Assembly (NCBI RefSeq): GCF_030733545.1
Contig: NZ_JASHIU010000004.1
Span: 62,001 to 126,000 of the forward strand
Direction of reading: 5' to 3'
DNA length: 64,000 bases
Source: Oceanicaulis sp. MMSF_3324
GTDB lineage: Bacteria > Pseudomonadota > Alphaproteobacteria > Caulobacterales > Maricaulaceae
Part shown: piece by piece, positions 1 to 9,645 of the stretch
How positions within the stretch are numbered: position 1 is the first letter of the stretch
How the letters are laid out: every line of letters starts with the position of its first letter
Made by a program: the position numbers and the translations under genes
Notes under the pieces: generated by a model
The model's database searches: none
What the model saw: only the letters and a program-made list of their open reading frames with translations
What the model was told of the DNA's origin: nothing

Positions 1-1109
1 CTCTCCAGGATTTCGCCCGGATCGCGATCGCCCGCTTCCATGATGGTGTTGGTCATGCGCGGCATGGGCGGGTGGGCATAGCTTTCCCGCCGGCCGTTGC
101 CAGTGGGCTCCACCCCCATCAGACGGGCGTTCTGCCGATCCTGCATATAGCCTTTGAGCACGCCGTCCTCGATCAACACCGTTCGGCCGGTGGGCGTGCC
201 CTCGTCATCAAAGCTCAAGGAGCCGCGCCGATCGGGAATGGTGCCATCGTCAACGACGGTCACGCCCTTGGCGGCGACCTGTTGACCGATCTTGCCGGAA
301 AAGGCGGATGCGCCCTTGCGGTTGAAATCGCCTTCAAGGCCATGGCCCACCGCTTCGTGCAGCAGGATGGCGGGCCAGCCCGGGCCCAACACGACCTGCC
401 ATTCGCCCGCAGGGGCATCCACGGCTTCCAGATTGACCTTGGCGACCCGCAGCGCTTCGTCGGCGAGGCCTTTCCAGGCGCCGGGTTCAATCCATTGATC
501 AAAGGCGGCGCGACCGCCGGCCCCGGCCGATCCGGTTTCCCGGCGGCCCTGGCGTTCACAGGTCACGGCCACATTCACGCGCACCAGCGGACGCACCTCG
601 GTGCGCACATCGCCGCCTGTGCGGACAATGCCGATGACCCGGCGCGAGGCGGAGACAGAGGCGGACACTTGGACCACTTCAGGATCCTTGGCGCGCAGAT
701 AGGCGTCGATTTCAGCCAGCAGGGTGGATTTCGCTTCGAACCCCGGCTGGGCGATGACGTCCACATCCTTGTAGAGGGTCTGGTTGGCGCGGGCCGGGGA
801 GGGCGCCATCACCGCGTCGCGCCCCTGACGGGCGGCGCTCGCGGTTTCACCCGCGCGTTTGAGCGCCGCCAGGGTGGGGTCAGAGGAATGGGCGAAGCCG
901 GACGCCTCGCCGAACACGCCGCGCAAGCCAAAGCCGCGCTCGGCGTCGAAATTGGCCACTTTCAGCCGGCCATCATCGAAGGCGAGGCTTTCAGACGCCG
1001 ATGTTTCAAGGAACAGTTCGCCGTCATCCGCCCCGACCAGCGCCTCGTCGAGCACGCGGCCCGCATCATCAGCGTCAAATTCAAAAGCGGTGAACGGATC
1101 AGTGGTCAT
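1..1109 (-). CDS. tldD: TldD metalloprotease (3' end outside window)
   Basis: Cytoplasmic zinc protease subunit TldD; in E. coli it works with TldE/PmbA on small unfolded peptides (microcin B17 precursor, CcdA). Read leftward from ATG 1109, about 369 codons lie in the window and the frame runs off the left edge, so roughly the last 100 residues of a family of about 475 are missing. The HExxxH metal motif appears as HEAVGH near residue 249, followed by VVDDGTIPDRRGS and ESYAHPPMPRMTNT, both typical of TldD rather than TldE. It is divergent from the next gene, with 142 bases between the start codons. Identification is firm; the partner TldE is not in the window. Confidence 0.93.
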   Translation of the reverse strand, partial: MTTDPFTAFEFDADDAGRVLDEALVGADDGELFLETSASESLAFDDGRLKVANFDAERGFGLRGVFGEASGFAHSSDPTLAALKRAGETASAARQGRDAVMAPSPARANQTLYKDVDVIAQPGFEAKSTLLAEIDAYLRAKDPEVVQVSASVSASRRVIGIVRTGGDVRTEVRPLVRVNVAVTCERQGRRETGSAGAGGRAAFDQWIEPGAWKGLADEALRVAKVNLEAVDAPAGEWQVVLGPGWPAILLHEAVGHGLEGDFNRKGASAFSGKIGQQVAAKGVTVVDDGTIPDRRGSLSFDDEGTPTGRTVLIEDGVLKGYMQDRQNARLMGVEPTGNGRRESYAHPPMPRMTNTIMEAGDRDPGEILE

Positions 1110-1251
1110 AACGGCTCCTGCACGTGGCGGTACGCCCCATACATAGACCGTGCGGCAAGTGAGTGCGAGGGGCGCGGACAGACGCGTATGGTCAATCAGA
1201 AATAACAACCATCGAGCGCATTAAGCGTAGAGGTTTCCCCTTTGAGCGGAT

Positions 1252-2394
1252 ATGATTGAGACATCTGATGGCATCTGCGGGGGCGTGATGTTTGTTTTGG
1301 TCAATCTTTTTCGCTGGTTGTCTAGTTGGGGGCGCGTCCTGCTATGCGTTATCGCATTCGCCATTCTGCTCGGCGCTTGCGTGGCCTGGGCCATTACCCA
1401 TTTCGATTGGAGCGATAGCCTGCCGGAGTTCGCCGCTTTCTGGGTCTACAGCTATTACAGCTTTGTAAAAGCCAACATCCTTCTGACGGTGACCTTGTTG
1501 ACGATTTTCGTGACCAATGCGGAGACCGTTTACCAGCTTTTACTGCGCCGTCGATTCAAACGCGTGTTCGGTCACCAGATCAGGACGCAGCGATACATTG
1601 TCTCTATTCCTGAGTTCAAAATCTCCGATGAAGCCAACACGGCCTTGAACGCAGCAGGCCTTTACACAACCCGAAAGCGCTTCACTCCACAAAATGTGCC
1701 TGACCGGTACAAGGCCGGCGATATTCGCCGGATCATCGCCTCCAGCGACCTTGAAGGCGCGTCCTTCCTGCTTGACGAGATCGGCAAGTACACCATCAGT
1801 GGCCCAGTGATCAAAGCGGGTGATGAATTGTTTAATGCGGGGGACAGCTTTCTCGCATTCGGTTTGCAGACCAATCCGAACACGCAATTCTTGATCAGTA
1901 GCTTGAACCAATTCCGCAAGGCACAGGTCGAGCTGTCCAACCTTCCTATCCGCAATCCCGAGACATCTGTCCGGGCGCTTGCGGCATTAACCGACTTTAA
2001 GTCCATATCAATGAGGGAAGTCGATGAGGGCGAGTCTGCGAACCTGCTGGTGACTACGAAATCTACGGATCCTATCGACATTTCTCAGCAAGACTCCAAG
2101 CGCTGGAATATCGGCGTTGTGGTTATCCGTTGTGTGGGACAGAACTCGGGCGTGGATGGGCGACAAATCCTTTGCGCCGGCGTGGGACATGGCGGAACAT
2201 CCGGTTCGGCCTATTGGCTGTCTCAGCATTGGGACAAGCTTCATGATAAGATCGGCAAGAAAGGCGTAAAAGCCGTCATGGTTTTCACAGCCACTCCGAT
2301 GGAAGCAGACGAAGGCGAGGGTGAGCATCCCGAACATCTTCGAGCGGTTGTTACCGAAACTATTGAATTAAGTAGGGTCATATTCAAAGAGTGA
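1252..2394 (+). CDS. unrecognised two-helix membrane protein
   Basis: I do not recognise this 380-residue protein. Two hydrophobic helices (about residues 24-48 and 70-92) place it in the inner membrane, followed by a basic stretch (LLLRRRFKR) and a cytoplasmic-looking alpha/beta region of about 280 residues. That region holds a segment with GDSFLAFGLQTNPNT (about 204-218) and a glycine-rich segment LCAGVGHGGTSGSAYWL (about 307-323) after a hydrophobic strand, a layout suggestive of a Rossmann-like ligand-binding fold (inference only). ATG 1252 is preceded by GAGCGGA; ATG 1288 is an alternative start. Its stop overlaps the start of the ROK kinase gene (GTGA), implying translational coupling. 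Base composition is clearly lower in G+C than its neighbours, hinting at transfer. Confidence 0.8.
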   Translation: MIETSDGICGGVMFVLVNLFRWLSSWGRVLLCVIAFAILLGACVAWAITHFDWSDSLPEFAAFWVYSYYSFVKANILLTVTLLTIFVTNAETVYQLLLRRRFKRVFGHQIRTQRYIVSIPEFKISDEANTALNAAGLYTTRKRFTPQNVPDRYKAGDIRRIIASSDLEGASFLLDEIGKYTISGPVIKAGDELFNAGDSFLAFGLQTNPNTQFLISSLNQFRKAQVELSNLPIRNPETSVRALAALTDFKSISMREVDEGESANLLVTTKSTDPIDISQQDSKRWNIGVVVIRCVGQNSGVDGRQILCAGVGHGGTSGSAYWLSQHWDKLHDKIGKKGVKAVMVFTATPMEADEGEGEHPEHLRAVVTETIELSRVIFKE

Positions 2395-3401
2395 GACGGT
2401 TCGACAATAATAAGCCTGCTCTTGGCATTGATGTGGGGGGCACAAAAACCGAACTCGGGTTGGTGGATCAAACCGGCGAAGTTGTTTGGCGGGATCGCCG
2501 GCCCACGCCGCAGCTCGCTGACCCCGATCCATATCAGGCGTTTCTCGACCTGCTTGTGGACATGGTTGAGACTGGAGTTCGGCAAGGGGGACTTGGACCT
2601 AGACAGCCGATTGGCATGTGCCTGCCAGGGGCGATAGATCAAGACGGGCGCGTGAAGAATTCCAACGCGCTCTGGATGAACGAACAGCCGTTAAAGGTCG
2701 ATATTGAAAGCAGGCTGGGACGCAATGCCGTCATGGCCAATGATGGCGTGTGCTTTGCGGTGTCTGAAGCCATGGATGGCGCCGCTAAAGAGGCGTCAAT
2801 GGTATTCGGCGTGGTACTGGGAACGGGTGTTGGCGGCGGTCTCGCCGTGGATGGGCGTCCCTGGCATGGGGCCCATGGGCTGTGCGGAGAGTGGGGGCAT
2901 AATCCGTTTCCTGTAAGAAGCCGTGCAGACTTTGAGCGCCTTGAAGCCGAGCTGGGCCCGGTTCCAACCTGTTTTTGCGGTCAATCGCTGTGCGTTGAAA
3001 CTGTTTTGCGGGGACGGGCGCTGGCTGAGCGATATCAAAGGCTAACAGGTCGGAGCGTTGAGGGCGCTCAGTTCGCGCGCTTGATTGAGCAGAAGGATGC
3101 TGACGCTCAAACAGCCTTGCACCGCTACGGGCTCGATCTCGCGCGCGCATTGAGCGTGGTTGTTAATCAGATTGACCCTGATGTGATCGTGTTGGGCGGC
3201 GGCGTCTCAGACAATGATGGACTGGTGTCCATCGTCAGCGAGGCGCTCCCGGACTATATTTTCCATGCTGGGCAAGTAGACACGCGGCCCCAGCCTGTCG
3301 TTCGACGACACGTCTGGGGCGACAGCAGCGGCTTGCGCGGCGCCGCTTGGATGGCGCAATCCCTATCGCTCGGATCTGATGCGCCTATCGCTTCTACGTG
3401 A
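2391..3401 (+). CDS. ROK family sugar kinase, fructokinase (Mak)-like
   Basis: ATP-dependent sugar kinase of the ROK family, 336 residues; the pattern is closest to Mak-type fructokinases. Seen: phosphate-binding GIDVGGTKTELG (12-23), likely catalytic Asp in ANDG (D118), glycine-rich VLGTGVGGG (142-150), GEWGHNPFP, and the zinc site formed by H170 with C194, C196 and C201 (CFCGQSLC). The EWGHNPxP block is typical of bacterial fructokinases; glucokinase or N-acetylglucosamine kinase activity cannot be excluded. No DNA-binding domain is present, so it is a kinase and not a NagC-type repressor. It starts at GTG 2391, overlapping the upstream stop by four bases. Like its partner it is less GC-rich than the flanks. 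Confidence 0.88.
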   Translation: MRRFDNNKPALGIDVGGTKTELGLVDQTGEVVWRDRRPTPQLADPDPYQAFLDLLVDMVETGVRQGGLGPRQPIGMCLPGAIDQDGRVKNSNALWMNEQPLKVDIESRLGRNAVMANDGVCFAVSEAMDGAAKEASMVFGVVLGTGVGGGLAVDGRPWHGAHGLCGEWGHNPFPVRSRADFERLEAELGPVPTCFCGQSLCVETVLRGRALAERYQRLTGRSVEGAQFARLIEQKDADAQTALHRYGLDLARALSVVVNQIDPDVIVLGGGVSDNDGLVSIVSEALPDYIFHAGQVDTRPQPVVRRHVWGDSSGLRGAAWMAQSLSLGSDAPIAST

Positions 3402-3426
3402 AATCAAGACGCGCCTGGAACGCGAT

Positions 3427-4035
3427 CTAGCCCTGGTGCCAGATGAAGCGGGCCGGCTGGGCGGCGAGGGTGACATTCTCGGGATCGCTCTGCGCGGCCT
3501 CGTTATAAGCGGCATAGGCGTCTTCAAAGCGGCCCAGCGTTTCCAGTGCGATAGCGGTGTTGAACGCGGCCAGCGCGGCGCTGGCGCCCAGTTCACGGGC
3601 CTGACGAGCGGTCTCGATGGCGGTCTGGGCCGAGCCAGTGGCGATTTGCGCCGCGGACAGGTTCAGCCAGGCTTCCGCCAGTTCCGGTGACAATTCGACG
3701 GCTTCTTCCAGATCGGAACGCGCCTGGATGTTCTGGCCACGGGCCAGCAGCATGACGGCGCGATTGGTCAGCACGCGGGCGCGGGTCTCGCCCGTCACGG
3801 ACGCGTCCCGCAGCAGAAGATCGCAGGCGCCGAGCGCGCGGCCCGTAGCATTGGTGTCGCGTGCGCCCGCTTCACATTCGTACCGGGCGTCGCCCTCTTG
3901 GCCCAGTGCGCGTCCGGAAAAGGCGAAAGACACCGCCAGCGCCAGCAAGGCCGCCATGGCCAGGCCGCAAACGCCGCCGGTCAGCGCCTGAATGACAGGA
4001 CGGTTGGAACGGGTGTGAAAGCTGTGTGTCGACAT
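3427..4035 (-). CDS. membrane-anchored TPR protein
   Basis: Protein of 202 residues with one hydrophobic segment at about residues 17-45 (signal anchor or signal peptide) and then TPR-like helical repeats, e.g. VLTNRAVMLLARGQNIQARSD, AWLNLSAAQIATGSAQTAIE and AFNTAIALETLGRFEDAYAA, the last ending in the TPR-typical DPEN. Function unknown; TPRs are protein-interaction scaffolds. I chose ATG 4035 (MSTHSFH) because GAGGGGG lies about 11 bases upstream; an extended frame from TTG 4080 adds 15 unconvincing residues. It converges on the ROK kinase gene, with 25 bases between the stops, and is divergent from the cox operon. Confidence 0.75.
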   Translation of the reverse strand: MSTHSFHTRSNRPVIQALTGGVCGLAMAALLALAVSFAFSGRALGQEGDARYECEAGARDTNATGRALGACDLLLRDASVTGETRARVLTNRAVMLLARGQNIQARSDLEEAVELSPELAEAWLNLSAAQIATGSAQTAIETARQARELGASAALAAFNTAIALETLGRFEDAYAAYNEAAQSDPENVTLAAQPARFIWHQG

Positions 4036-4209
4036 GAATCTGGCCCCCTCAGAGTTCATAGTGATGAGGAAGGTTAGCAAAGCCTAAATCACGCGGCCAG
4101 ACTTTCATGCGTACAAGGAGGTGGAAAAAGACGGCCAAGTGCGACAAAAAGGCGCTCAAGCTCGATTGGCTAGCACGTCATAGCAGTCTATATCGTGCCG
4201 AACTCGGAG

Positions 4210-4227
4210 GTGGCGACTCGTCGCCAC
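4210..4227 (+). promoter_or_regulatory. hairpin in the leader of the cox operon
   Basis: GTGGCGA-CTCG-TCGCCAC, a perfect seven-base stem with a four-base loop, lies about 70 bases upstream of coxB within a 263-base non-coding stretch (4036-4298). Role unknown; it could be an mRNA leader structure or an operator. No other signal in this stretch is convincing to me. Confidence 0.4.
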
Positions 4228-4298
4228 AAGTGACGTTTGATCGCACCTCTCAATCAAGCGTCGCCAACCAGACGATAGAACCAGGATTTGGGGGAATT

Positions 4299-5165
4299 AT
4301 GCGATTCTCGGCCATACTGGGCGCCTTCGCCGCCCTTTGTGTTACGACAGCCAGCGCTTCGGCCACCGTGGTCGGTGCGCCGGTCGACGGCAATCTGGGA
4401 CTGCAGGACGCTGTAACCCCGGTCATGGAAAACATTTCGGTTTTCCACTCCATGGTGTTGTGGATCATCACGGCCATCTCGCTGGTCGTTCTGGGCCTGC
4501 TGGTCTGGGTGATGGTGCGCTACAACAGCAAGAAGAGTCCTGAGGCCAAGAAATTCAGCCACAACACGCTGGTTGAAGTGATCTGGACGGGCATCCCGAT
4601 CCTGATCCTGGTCGTGATTGCGGTGCCGTCCTTCAAGCTGCTGTACCTGCAAGATGTGATTCCCGAAGCGGATTTCACCATCAAGACCACCGGCAACCAG
4701 TGGAACTGGACCTACACCTATCCCGATCATGGCGGCTTTGATTATGTCGCGAACATGATTGCGGACGAGGACATCGCTTCTCACCCGTATGCAGCCCTGC
4801 GCAACCTGTCGACCGATCTGCCGGTCGTGGTGCCGACGGGCGCGACGGTGCGCGTGGAAGTGACCGCGTCCGATGTGATCCACAACTGGGCGATGCCGGC
4901 TTTTGGCATCAAGATGGACGCCATTCCGGGCCGCCTGAACGAAACCTGGTTCACCGTTGACGAGCCAGGCATCTATTACGGTCAGTGCTCCGAGCTGTGC
5001 GGCCTGCGCCATGCCTATATGCCGATCGAGGTCCATGTGGTGCCTGAAGAGGTGTTCAACGCATGGGTCGAAGCGGCCAATGAAGACCCCTACACGGCGC
5101 CGGAAGTCCTGGTCGCCTACTATGATGACCTGCGCGGCGACGCTCGCCTCGCTTCCGTCCAATAA
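4299..5165 (+). CDS. coxB: cytochrome c oxidase subunit II
   Basis: CuA-bearing subunit II of an aa3-type cytochrome c oxidase; it accepts electrons from cytochrome c at the periplasmic face. 288 residues from ATG 4299: signal peptide ([21 protein letters not shown]), two membrane helices (about 45-70 and 88-110), then the cupredoxin domain. The CuA ligands are intact in [15 protein letters not shown] (two Cys, Glu, His, Met), and the aromatic patch [10 protein letters not shown] is present. The frame stays open further upstream to 4107, but the signal peptide fixes the start at 4299. First gene of the oxidase operon; coxA follows after 11 bases. Confidence 0.97.
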   Translation: MRFSAILGAFAALCVTTASASATVVGAPVDGNLGLQDAVTPVMENISVFHSMVLWIITAISLVVLGLLVWVMVRYNSKKSPEAKKFSHNTLVEVIWTGIPILILVVIAVPSFKLLYLQDVIPEADFTIKTTGNQWNWTYTYPDHGGFDYVANMIADEDIASHPYAALRNLSTDLPVVVPTGATVRVEVTASDVIHNWAMPAFGIKMDAIPGRLNETWFTVDEPGIYYGQCSELCGLRHAYMPIEVHVVPEEVFNAWVEAANEDPYTAPEVLVAYYDDLRGDARLASVQ

Positions 5166-5176
5166 GGAGAGATCAG

Positions 5177-6793
5177 ATGTCAGACGCTGCTGCGCATCAC
5201 GACGATCACACCCCCAGCATCTGGGATTGGAAGCGCTGGGTATATTCCACCAACCACAAGGACATTGGCACGATGTACCTCATCTTCGCGATCTTCGCGG
5301 GGGTGATTGGCGGCGCCATGTCCGGCCTCATCCGTTGGGAGCTCGCCGAGCCGGGCCTTCAGGTCTTCAACAACGGCTTCTGGGGCAACGAGCATAACTA
5401 TAACGTCATCACGACCATGCACGGTCTGATCATGATCTTCTTCATGGTCATGCCCGCCATGATCGGCGGTTTCGGCAACTGGTTCGTGCCACTGATGATC
5501 GGCGCGCCGGACATGGCCTTCCCGCGGATGAACAACATCTCCTTCTGGCTGCTGCCCTTCTCCTTCATCATGCTGTTCGCATCGATGTTCGTGCCGGGCG
5601 CAGGCGGGGATAACGGCTTTGGCGGCGGCTGGGTGATGTACCCGCCCTTGTCGACATCGGGCCATAACGGGCCCGCCTTCGACATGGTGATCTTCTCGCT
5701 GCACATCGCCGGCGTGAGCTCGCTGCTGGGCTCGATCAACTTCATCACCACGATCTTCAACATGCGCGCGCCAGGCATGACCCTGCACAAGATGCCGCTG
5801 TTCGCCTGGTCCGTGCTGGTGACCGCCTTCCTGCTGCTGCTCTCGGTTCCGGTCCTGGCCGGCGCCCTGACCATGCTGCTGACCGACCGTAACTTCGGCA
5901 CGACTTTCTTTGATCCCGCCGGCGGCGGCGATCCGATCATGTACCAGCACCTGTTCTGGTTCTTCGGTCACCCGGAAGTGTACATCCTGATCTTGCCCGG
6001 CTTCGGCATGATCTCCCACATCGTGTCCACCTTCTCGCGCAAGCCGGTCTTTGGTTATCTGGGCATGGCCTACGCCATGGTCGCCATCGGCTTCATCGGC
6101 TTCATCGTGTGGGCGCACCACATGTACACCGTGGGCCTGAACGTGAACCTGAAAGCTTATTTCGTGGCCGCCACGATGATCATTGCGGTGCCGACCGGCA
6201 TCAAGATCTTCTCGTGGATCGCCACCATGTGGGGCGGCTCCATCCAGTTCCGCACCCCGATGATCTGGGCGATCGGCTTCATCTTCCTGTTCACCGTGGG
6301 CGGCGTGACCGGCGTGATGCTGTCCAACGCCGGCATCGACCAGTCCCTTCACGACACCTATTACGTGGTGGCGCACTTCCACTACGTGCTGTCGCTGGGC
6401 GCGGTGTTCTCCATCTTCGCCGGTTTCTACTACTGGTATGAGAAGATCTTCGGCATCAAGTTCAACGAGACGCTGGCGAACATTCAGTTCTTCTTCTTCT
6501 TCGTGGGCGCCAACCTGATCTTCTTCCCGCAGCACTTCCTGGGTCTGCAGGGCATGCCGCGCCGGTATGTGGATTATCCGGATGGCTTCGCGCTGTGGAA
6601 CCACGTTTCGTCCATGGGCTACGTCGTGATGCTCATCGGCATGGCGGTGTTCTTCGTGCTGCTGGTTGAGTCGATCCTGCGTCGCCGTCCGGCCGAAGCG
6701 AATCCGTGGGGCGAAGGCGCGACCACGCTGGAGTGGACCTTGTCCTCGCCGCCGCCCTTCCACCAGTTCAACGAACTGCCGCGCATCAAGTAG
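5177..6793 (+). CDS. coxA: cytochrome c oxidase subunit I
   Basis: Catalytic subunit I (538 residues) of the haem-copper oxidase; binds low-spin haem a and the haem a3/CuB centre, reducing O2 to water while pumping protons. Twelve hydrophobic helices. Visible are the haem a ligand His in [11 protein letters not shown], the CuB His and cross-linked Tyr in [13 protein letters not shown], the two CuB histidines in WAHHMYTVG, and haem ligands in [13 protein letters not shown]. The Glu in GHPEV rather than a cbb3 pattern, together with the CuA subunit, marks an A-type oxidase. A Shine-Dalgarno AAGGAGA precedes ATG 5177. Confidence 0.98.
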   Translation: MSDAAAHHDDHTPSIWDWKRWVYSTNHKDIGTMYLIFAIFAGVIGGAMSGLIRWELAEPGLQVFNNGFWGNEHNYNVITTMHGLIMIFFMVMPAMIGGFGNWFVPLMIGAPDMAFPRMNNISFWLLPFSFIMLFASMFVPGAGGDNGFGGGWVMYPPLSTSGHNGPAFDMVIFSLHIAGVSSLLGSINFITTIFNMRAPGMTLHKMPLFAWSVLVTAFLLLLSVPVLAGALTMLLTDRNFGTTFFDPAGGGDPIMYQHLFWFFGHPEVYILILPGFGMISHIVSTFSRKPVFGYLGMAYAMVAIGFIGFIVWAHHMYTVGLNVNLKAYFVAATMIIAVPTGIKIFSWIATMWGGSIQFRTPMIWAIGFIFLFTVGGVTGVMLSNAGIDQSLHDTYYVVAHFHYVLSLGAVFSIFAGFYYWYEKIFGIKFNETLANIQFFFFFVGANLIFFPQHFLGLQGMPRRYVDYPDGFALWNHVSSMGYVVMLIGMAVFFVLLVESILRRRPAEANPWGEGATTLEWTLSSPPPFHQFNELPRIK

Positions 6794-6834
6794 CGGTGAC
6801 GTTGAGCCAACAGACGGAACCGGAAGCGAATACC

Positions 6835-7860
6835 GTGACCGACCTTTCCGCCGATCTTCGCAAGGGCGGCGCTGCTGACGCAGCGCCGCCCAGCGATCCT
6901 TCGGACGCCGCAGCGCTGGCGTCCTGGCGAGACTATGTCTCGCTGATGAAGCCGCGCGTCATGACCCTGGTGGTGTTCACCGGTCTGGCGGGTTTTGCGG
7001 CTGCGCCTGTTGACGTGAACTTCCTGACCGCCGCCATCGCCATGCTCTGCATTGCCGTGGGCGCGGGCGCGGCTGGCGCGTTCAACATGGCCTATGACGC
7101 CGATATCGACGCCATCATGAAGCGCACCCGGCGCCGCCCGGTGCCGACCGGCCGCGTGCCCGCCAATGAAGCCTATGTCTTCTCCGGCGTGATGGCGCTG
7201 GCGTCCGTGCTGCTGATGGCTTTGGCGACCAACTATGTCGCCGCGGGCCTGCTGGCCTTTTCCATCTTCTTCTACACGGTGATCTACACCATGTGGCTGA
7301 AGCGCTCGACGCCACAGAATATCGTCATTGGCGGCGCTGCAGGCGCGTTTCCGCCGATGATCGGCTGGGCTGCCGCCACCGGGGACATCAGCCTCAACTC
7401 GGTGCTGCTGTTCGCGATCATCTTCCTGTGGACGCCGCCCCATTCCTGGGCGCTGGCGCTCTACAAATCGGGTGATTATTCCGCTGCCGGCGTGCCGATG
7501 ATGCCGGTCGCCAAGGGCGCGAAATCCACCCGTTTGCAAATCCTGATCTACACCGCGCTGTATCTGGCCGCGACCGCTGCGCCGATCGTCACCGGCCTGG
7601 GCGGCTGGCTTTATGCGGGCGCCGTCGTCATTGGCGGCGCGCTGTTCGCCCTGCTGGCGGTACGCGTGTTCGCGTCCCGTGCGGGTGACGCCAACGCCGC
7701 CGAGGACGAGCTTTACGCCGTTCGCGCCGGCGACAAGGCCGCGCGTGACCTGTTCGCCTATTCCATCGCCCATCTGACCTTGCTGTTCGCTGCGCTGCTC
7801 GTCGAGCATGGCGCGGGCGCCTACAAGCCGGTCCTCAGCCTTCTGGGAGGCGTTGCATGA
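6835..7860 (+). CDS. ctaB: protohaem IX farnesyltransferase (haem O synthase)
   Basis: UbiA-family prenyltransferase that farnesylates haem B to haem O, the first step to the haem A needed by the adjacent oxidase. 341 residues from GTG 6835, chosen because GGAAG lies eight bases upstream and the length then fits the family; GTG 6796, directly after coxA, is an alternative. Seen: SLMKPRVMTLVVFTG, the first Asp-rich motif NMAYDADIDAIMKRTRRRP, a second polar block around WTPPHSWALALYKSGDY, and several membrane helices. The last four bases overlap the next gene (ATGA). No haem A synthase (ctaA) is in the window. Confidence 0.95.
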   Translation: MTDLSADLRKGGAADAAPPSDPSDAAALASWRDYVSLMKPRVMTLVVFTGLAGFAAAPVDVNFLTAAIAMLCIAVGAGAAGAFNMAYDADIDAIMKRTRRRPVPTGRVPANEAYVFSGVMALASVLLMALATNYVAAGLLAFSIFFYTVIYTMWLKRSTPQNIVIGGAAGAFPPMIGWAAATGDISLNSVLLFAIIFLWTPPHSWALALYKSGDYSAAGVPMMPVAKGAKSTRLQILIYTALYLAATAAPIVTGLGGWLYAGAVVIGGALFALLAVRVFASRAGDANAAEDELYAVRAGDKAARDLFAYSIAHLTLLFAALLVEHGAGAYKPVLSLLGGVA

Positions 7861-8057
7861 GCGATGATCTGAACAAGACCGAGAACGCGCAGACCGCCGC
7901 CGAGGGGGATGCCGAGTTCGTCGCGCTCACCGAAGAGCAGAAGGCTGCGCGCAAGCGTCGCAACCGCGCCATCGCGCTCGGTCTATTTGTGTTCGTAGGA
8001 CTGATCTTCGTGACAACGATGGTCCGTCTCGCCGGCAATTATAACGCAGGAGGCTAG
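7857..8057 (+). CDS. small membrane protein of the cox operon (CoxF-like)
   Basis: 66 residues: an acidic N-terminus, a basic patch AARKRRNRA, then one membrane helix (about 42-58, IALGLFVFVGLIFVTTMV) and a short C-terminus with RLAGN. Single-helix proteins of this form commonly lie between ctaB and ctaG in alphaproteobacterial oxidase operons and are thought to be assembly factors or minor subunits; the exact role here is inferred from position. It overlaps ctaB by four bases, and ctaG starts six bases after its stop. Confidence 0.85.
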   Translation: MSDDLNKTENAQTAAEGDAEFVALTEEQKAARKRRNRAIALGLFVFVGLIFVTTMVRLAGNYNAGG

Positions 8058-8063
8058 CCGTTC

Positions 8064-8648
8064 ATGTGGTCCCGTCTCGACAAGAACACCAAGATTTTCG
8101 CCGTTTGCGGCGCGATCATCGTGGGCATGGTCGGGATGGCGTATGCGGCTGTGCCGATCTATGACCTGTTCTGCCGGGTGACCGGCTATGGCGGCACGAC
8201 CCAGGTCGTCCAGTATGATCCCGGCCAGGTGCTTGATCGCGAAGTGACCGTGCGATTCGACGCCTCCCGGTCCCGGAACTTCCCCTGGGAGTTCGAACCG
8301 CTGCAAAACGAAATGCAGGTACGCGTGGGCGAGACGGCTTTGGCCTTCTATCGCGCCACGAACACCTCGGACCGCCCCGTAACGGGCATCGCCAGCTATA
8401 ATGTCAGCCCGTTCAAGATGGGGCCGTATTTTTCCAAGCTGGAATGCTTCTGCTTTACCGAGCAGACACTCGAACCGGGCGAATCCATGGATATGCCGGT
8501 GATCTTCTTCGTAGATCCCCTTATGGACGAAGAAGACCGGTTGGACGATATCCGCACCGTCACGCTTTCCTACACGTTCTGGGAAGCCGGTGACGAGCGG
8601 GTCTATGAAACTGCGGAGGCGTCCGGTTCGGATGCTGACGCCCAGTAA
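8064..8648 (+). CDS. ctaG: cytochrome c oxidase assembly protein CtaG (Cox11)
   Basis: Copper chaperone that delivers Cu to the CuB site of subunit I. 194 residues: one N-terminal membrane helix (about 12-33), then the periplasmic Cox11 domain with YDLFCRVTGYGGT and the copper-binding CFCF motif in KLECFCFTEQTLEPGE, followed by MPVIFFVDP. All expected family features are present. It is co-transcribed with the oxidase genes; a gap of 91 bases precedes coxC. Confidence 0.97.
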   Translation: MWSRLDKNTKIFAVCGAIIVGMVGMAYAAVPIYDLFCRVTGYGGTTQVVQYDPGQVLDREVTVRFDASRSRNFPWEFEPLQNEMQVRVGETALAFYRATNTSDRPVTGIASYNVSPFKMGPYFSKLECFCFTEQTLEPGESMDMPVIFFVDPLMDEEDRLDDIRTVTLSYTFWEAGDERVYETAEASGSDADAQ

Positions 8649-8739
8649 GCGCTAACGCGTGTGATTAATTGAATACCGGGGCGGGCGAAGCTATAGAGTC
8701 GCTCGTAATTTGACCCGGAAATACTGGCGGGAGAGCATC

Positions 8740-9645
8740 ATGGCCGGCGCAGCCGTTAAACACGACTATCACCTCGTCGACCCCAGCCCTTGGCCGTTCG
8801 TCGCTTCGCTCGGCGCATTTGTGCTGACGCTTGGCGCGGTCGTCTTCATGAAGGGCCTGTCGACCAATGAAGAGTCGATCTTCTACTTCTTCCTGCAGCA
8901 AGGATCCCCGATCCTGATGCTGCTGGGCTTCGCCATCATCATCTATGTGATGTTCGGCTGGTGGGGCGATGTCATCAAGGAAGGCCAGAAGGGCGATCAC
9001 ACGCCGGTCGTCGATATCGGCCTGCGCTATGGCATGCTGCTGTTCATCGTCTCCGAGGTGATGTTCTTCGCAGCCTGGTTCTGGATGTTCTTCGACATGG
9101 CCCTGTTCCACGGCGATCGCGCCGGTGCGGGCTGGACCGGTGAAGTGCTGGGCATCGACTATTCGGGCTGGGAAAACGGCGTGCCGGGTATCCAGACCTT
9201 TGACCCGTTCCACCTGCCGCTGATCAACACGCTGATCCTGCTGCTGTCGGGCACCACCGTGACCTGGGCGCACCACGCGCTGCAGCACGGTGATCGCAAG
9301 GGCGCCAAGCTGGGCACCCTGCTGACGGTTGTCCTGGGCGTGTGCTTCACCGCGCTGCAAGCCTATGAGTACTCCCACGCCGCTTTCGGCATTTCGGGCA
9401 GCCTCTATGGCGCGACCTTCTACATGGCGACCGGTTTCCACGGCGCCCATGTCATCATCGGCACCATCTTCCTGGCGGTCTGCCTGATCCGTCTGCTGAT
9501 GGGCCATTGGACCAAGGAACACCATTTCGGCTACGAGGCCGCCGCCTGGTACTGGCACTTCGTGGACGTGGTCTGGCTGTTCCTGTTCGCCTTCGTGTAC
9601 GTGGCCTTCGCCGGCCTCGGCACCGTCCATGGAGTAGGACACTAA
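8740..9645 (+). CDS. coxC: cytochrome c oxidase subunit III
   Basis: Structural subunit III of the aa3 oxidase, 301 residues, seven hydrophobic helices, no redox centre. Family blocks: [10 protein letters not shown] at the N-terminus, [48 protein letters not shown] and the C-terminal [15 protein letters not shown] chose ATG 8740 (GGGAG about seven bases upstream); the frame extends upstream to 8710 without family similarity. The next gene begins on the base after its stop. Confidence 0.97.
   Translation: MAGAAVKHDYHLVDPSPWPFVASLGAFVLTLGAVVFMKGLSTNEESIFYFFLQQGSPILMLLGFAIIIYVMFGWWGDVIKEGQKGDHTPVVDIGLRYGMLLFIVSEVMFFAAWFWMFFDMALFHGDRAGAGWTGEVLGIDYSGWENGVPGIQTFDPFHLPLINTLILLLSGTTVTWAHHALQHGDRKGAKLGTLLTVVLGVCFTALQAYEYSHAAFGISGSLYGATFYMATGFHGAHVIIGTIFLAVCLIRLLMGHWTKEHHFGYEAAAWYWHFVDVVWLFLFAFVYVAFAGLGTVHGVGH

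Noticed and set aside
72-1205. Long open frame on the plus strand across the tldD region
   Set aside because: The minus strand encodes TldD with its HEAVGH motif; the plus frame is a high-GC shadow without motifs.
5180-6763. 527-codon open frame antisense to coxA
   Set aside because: Extremely His/Asp/Glu-rich composition typical of an antisense frame to a membrane protein; coxA is unquestionable.
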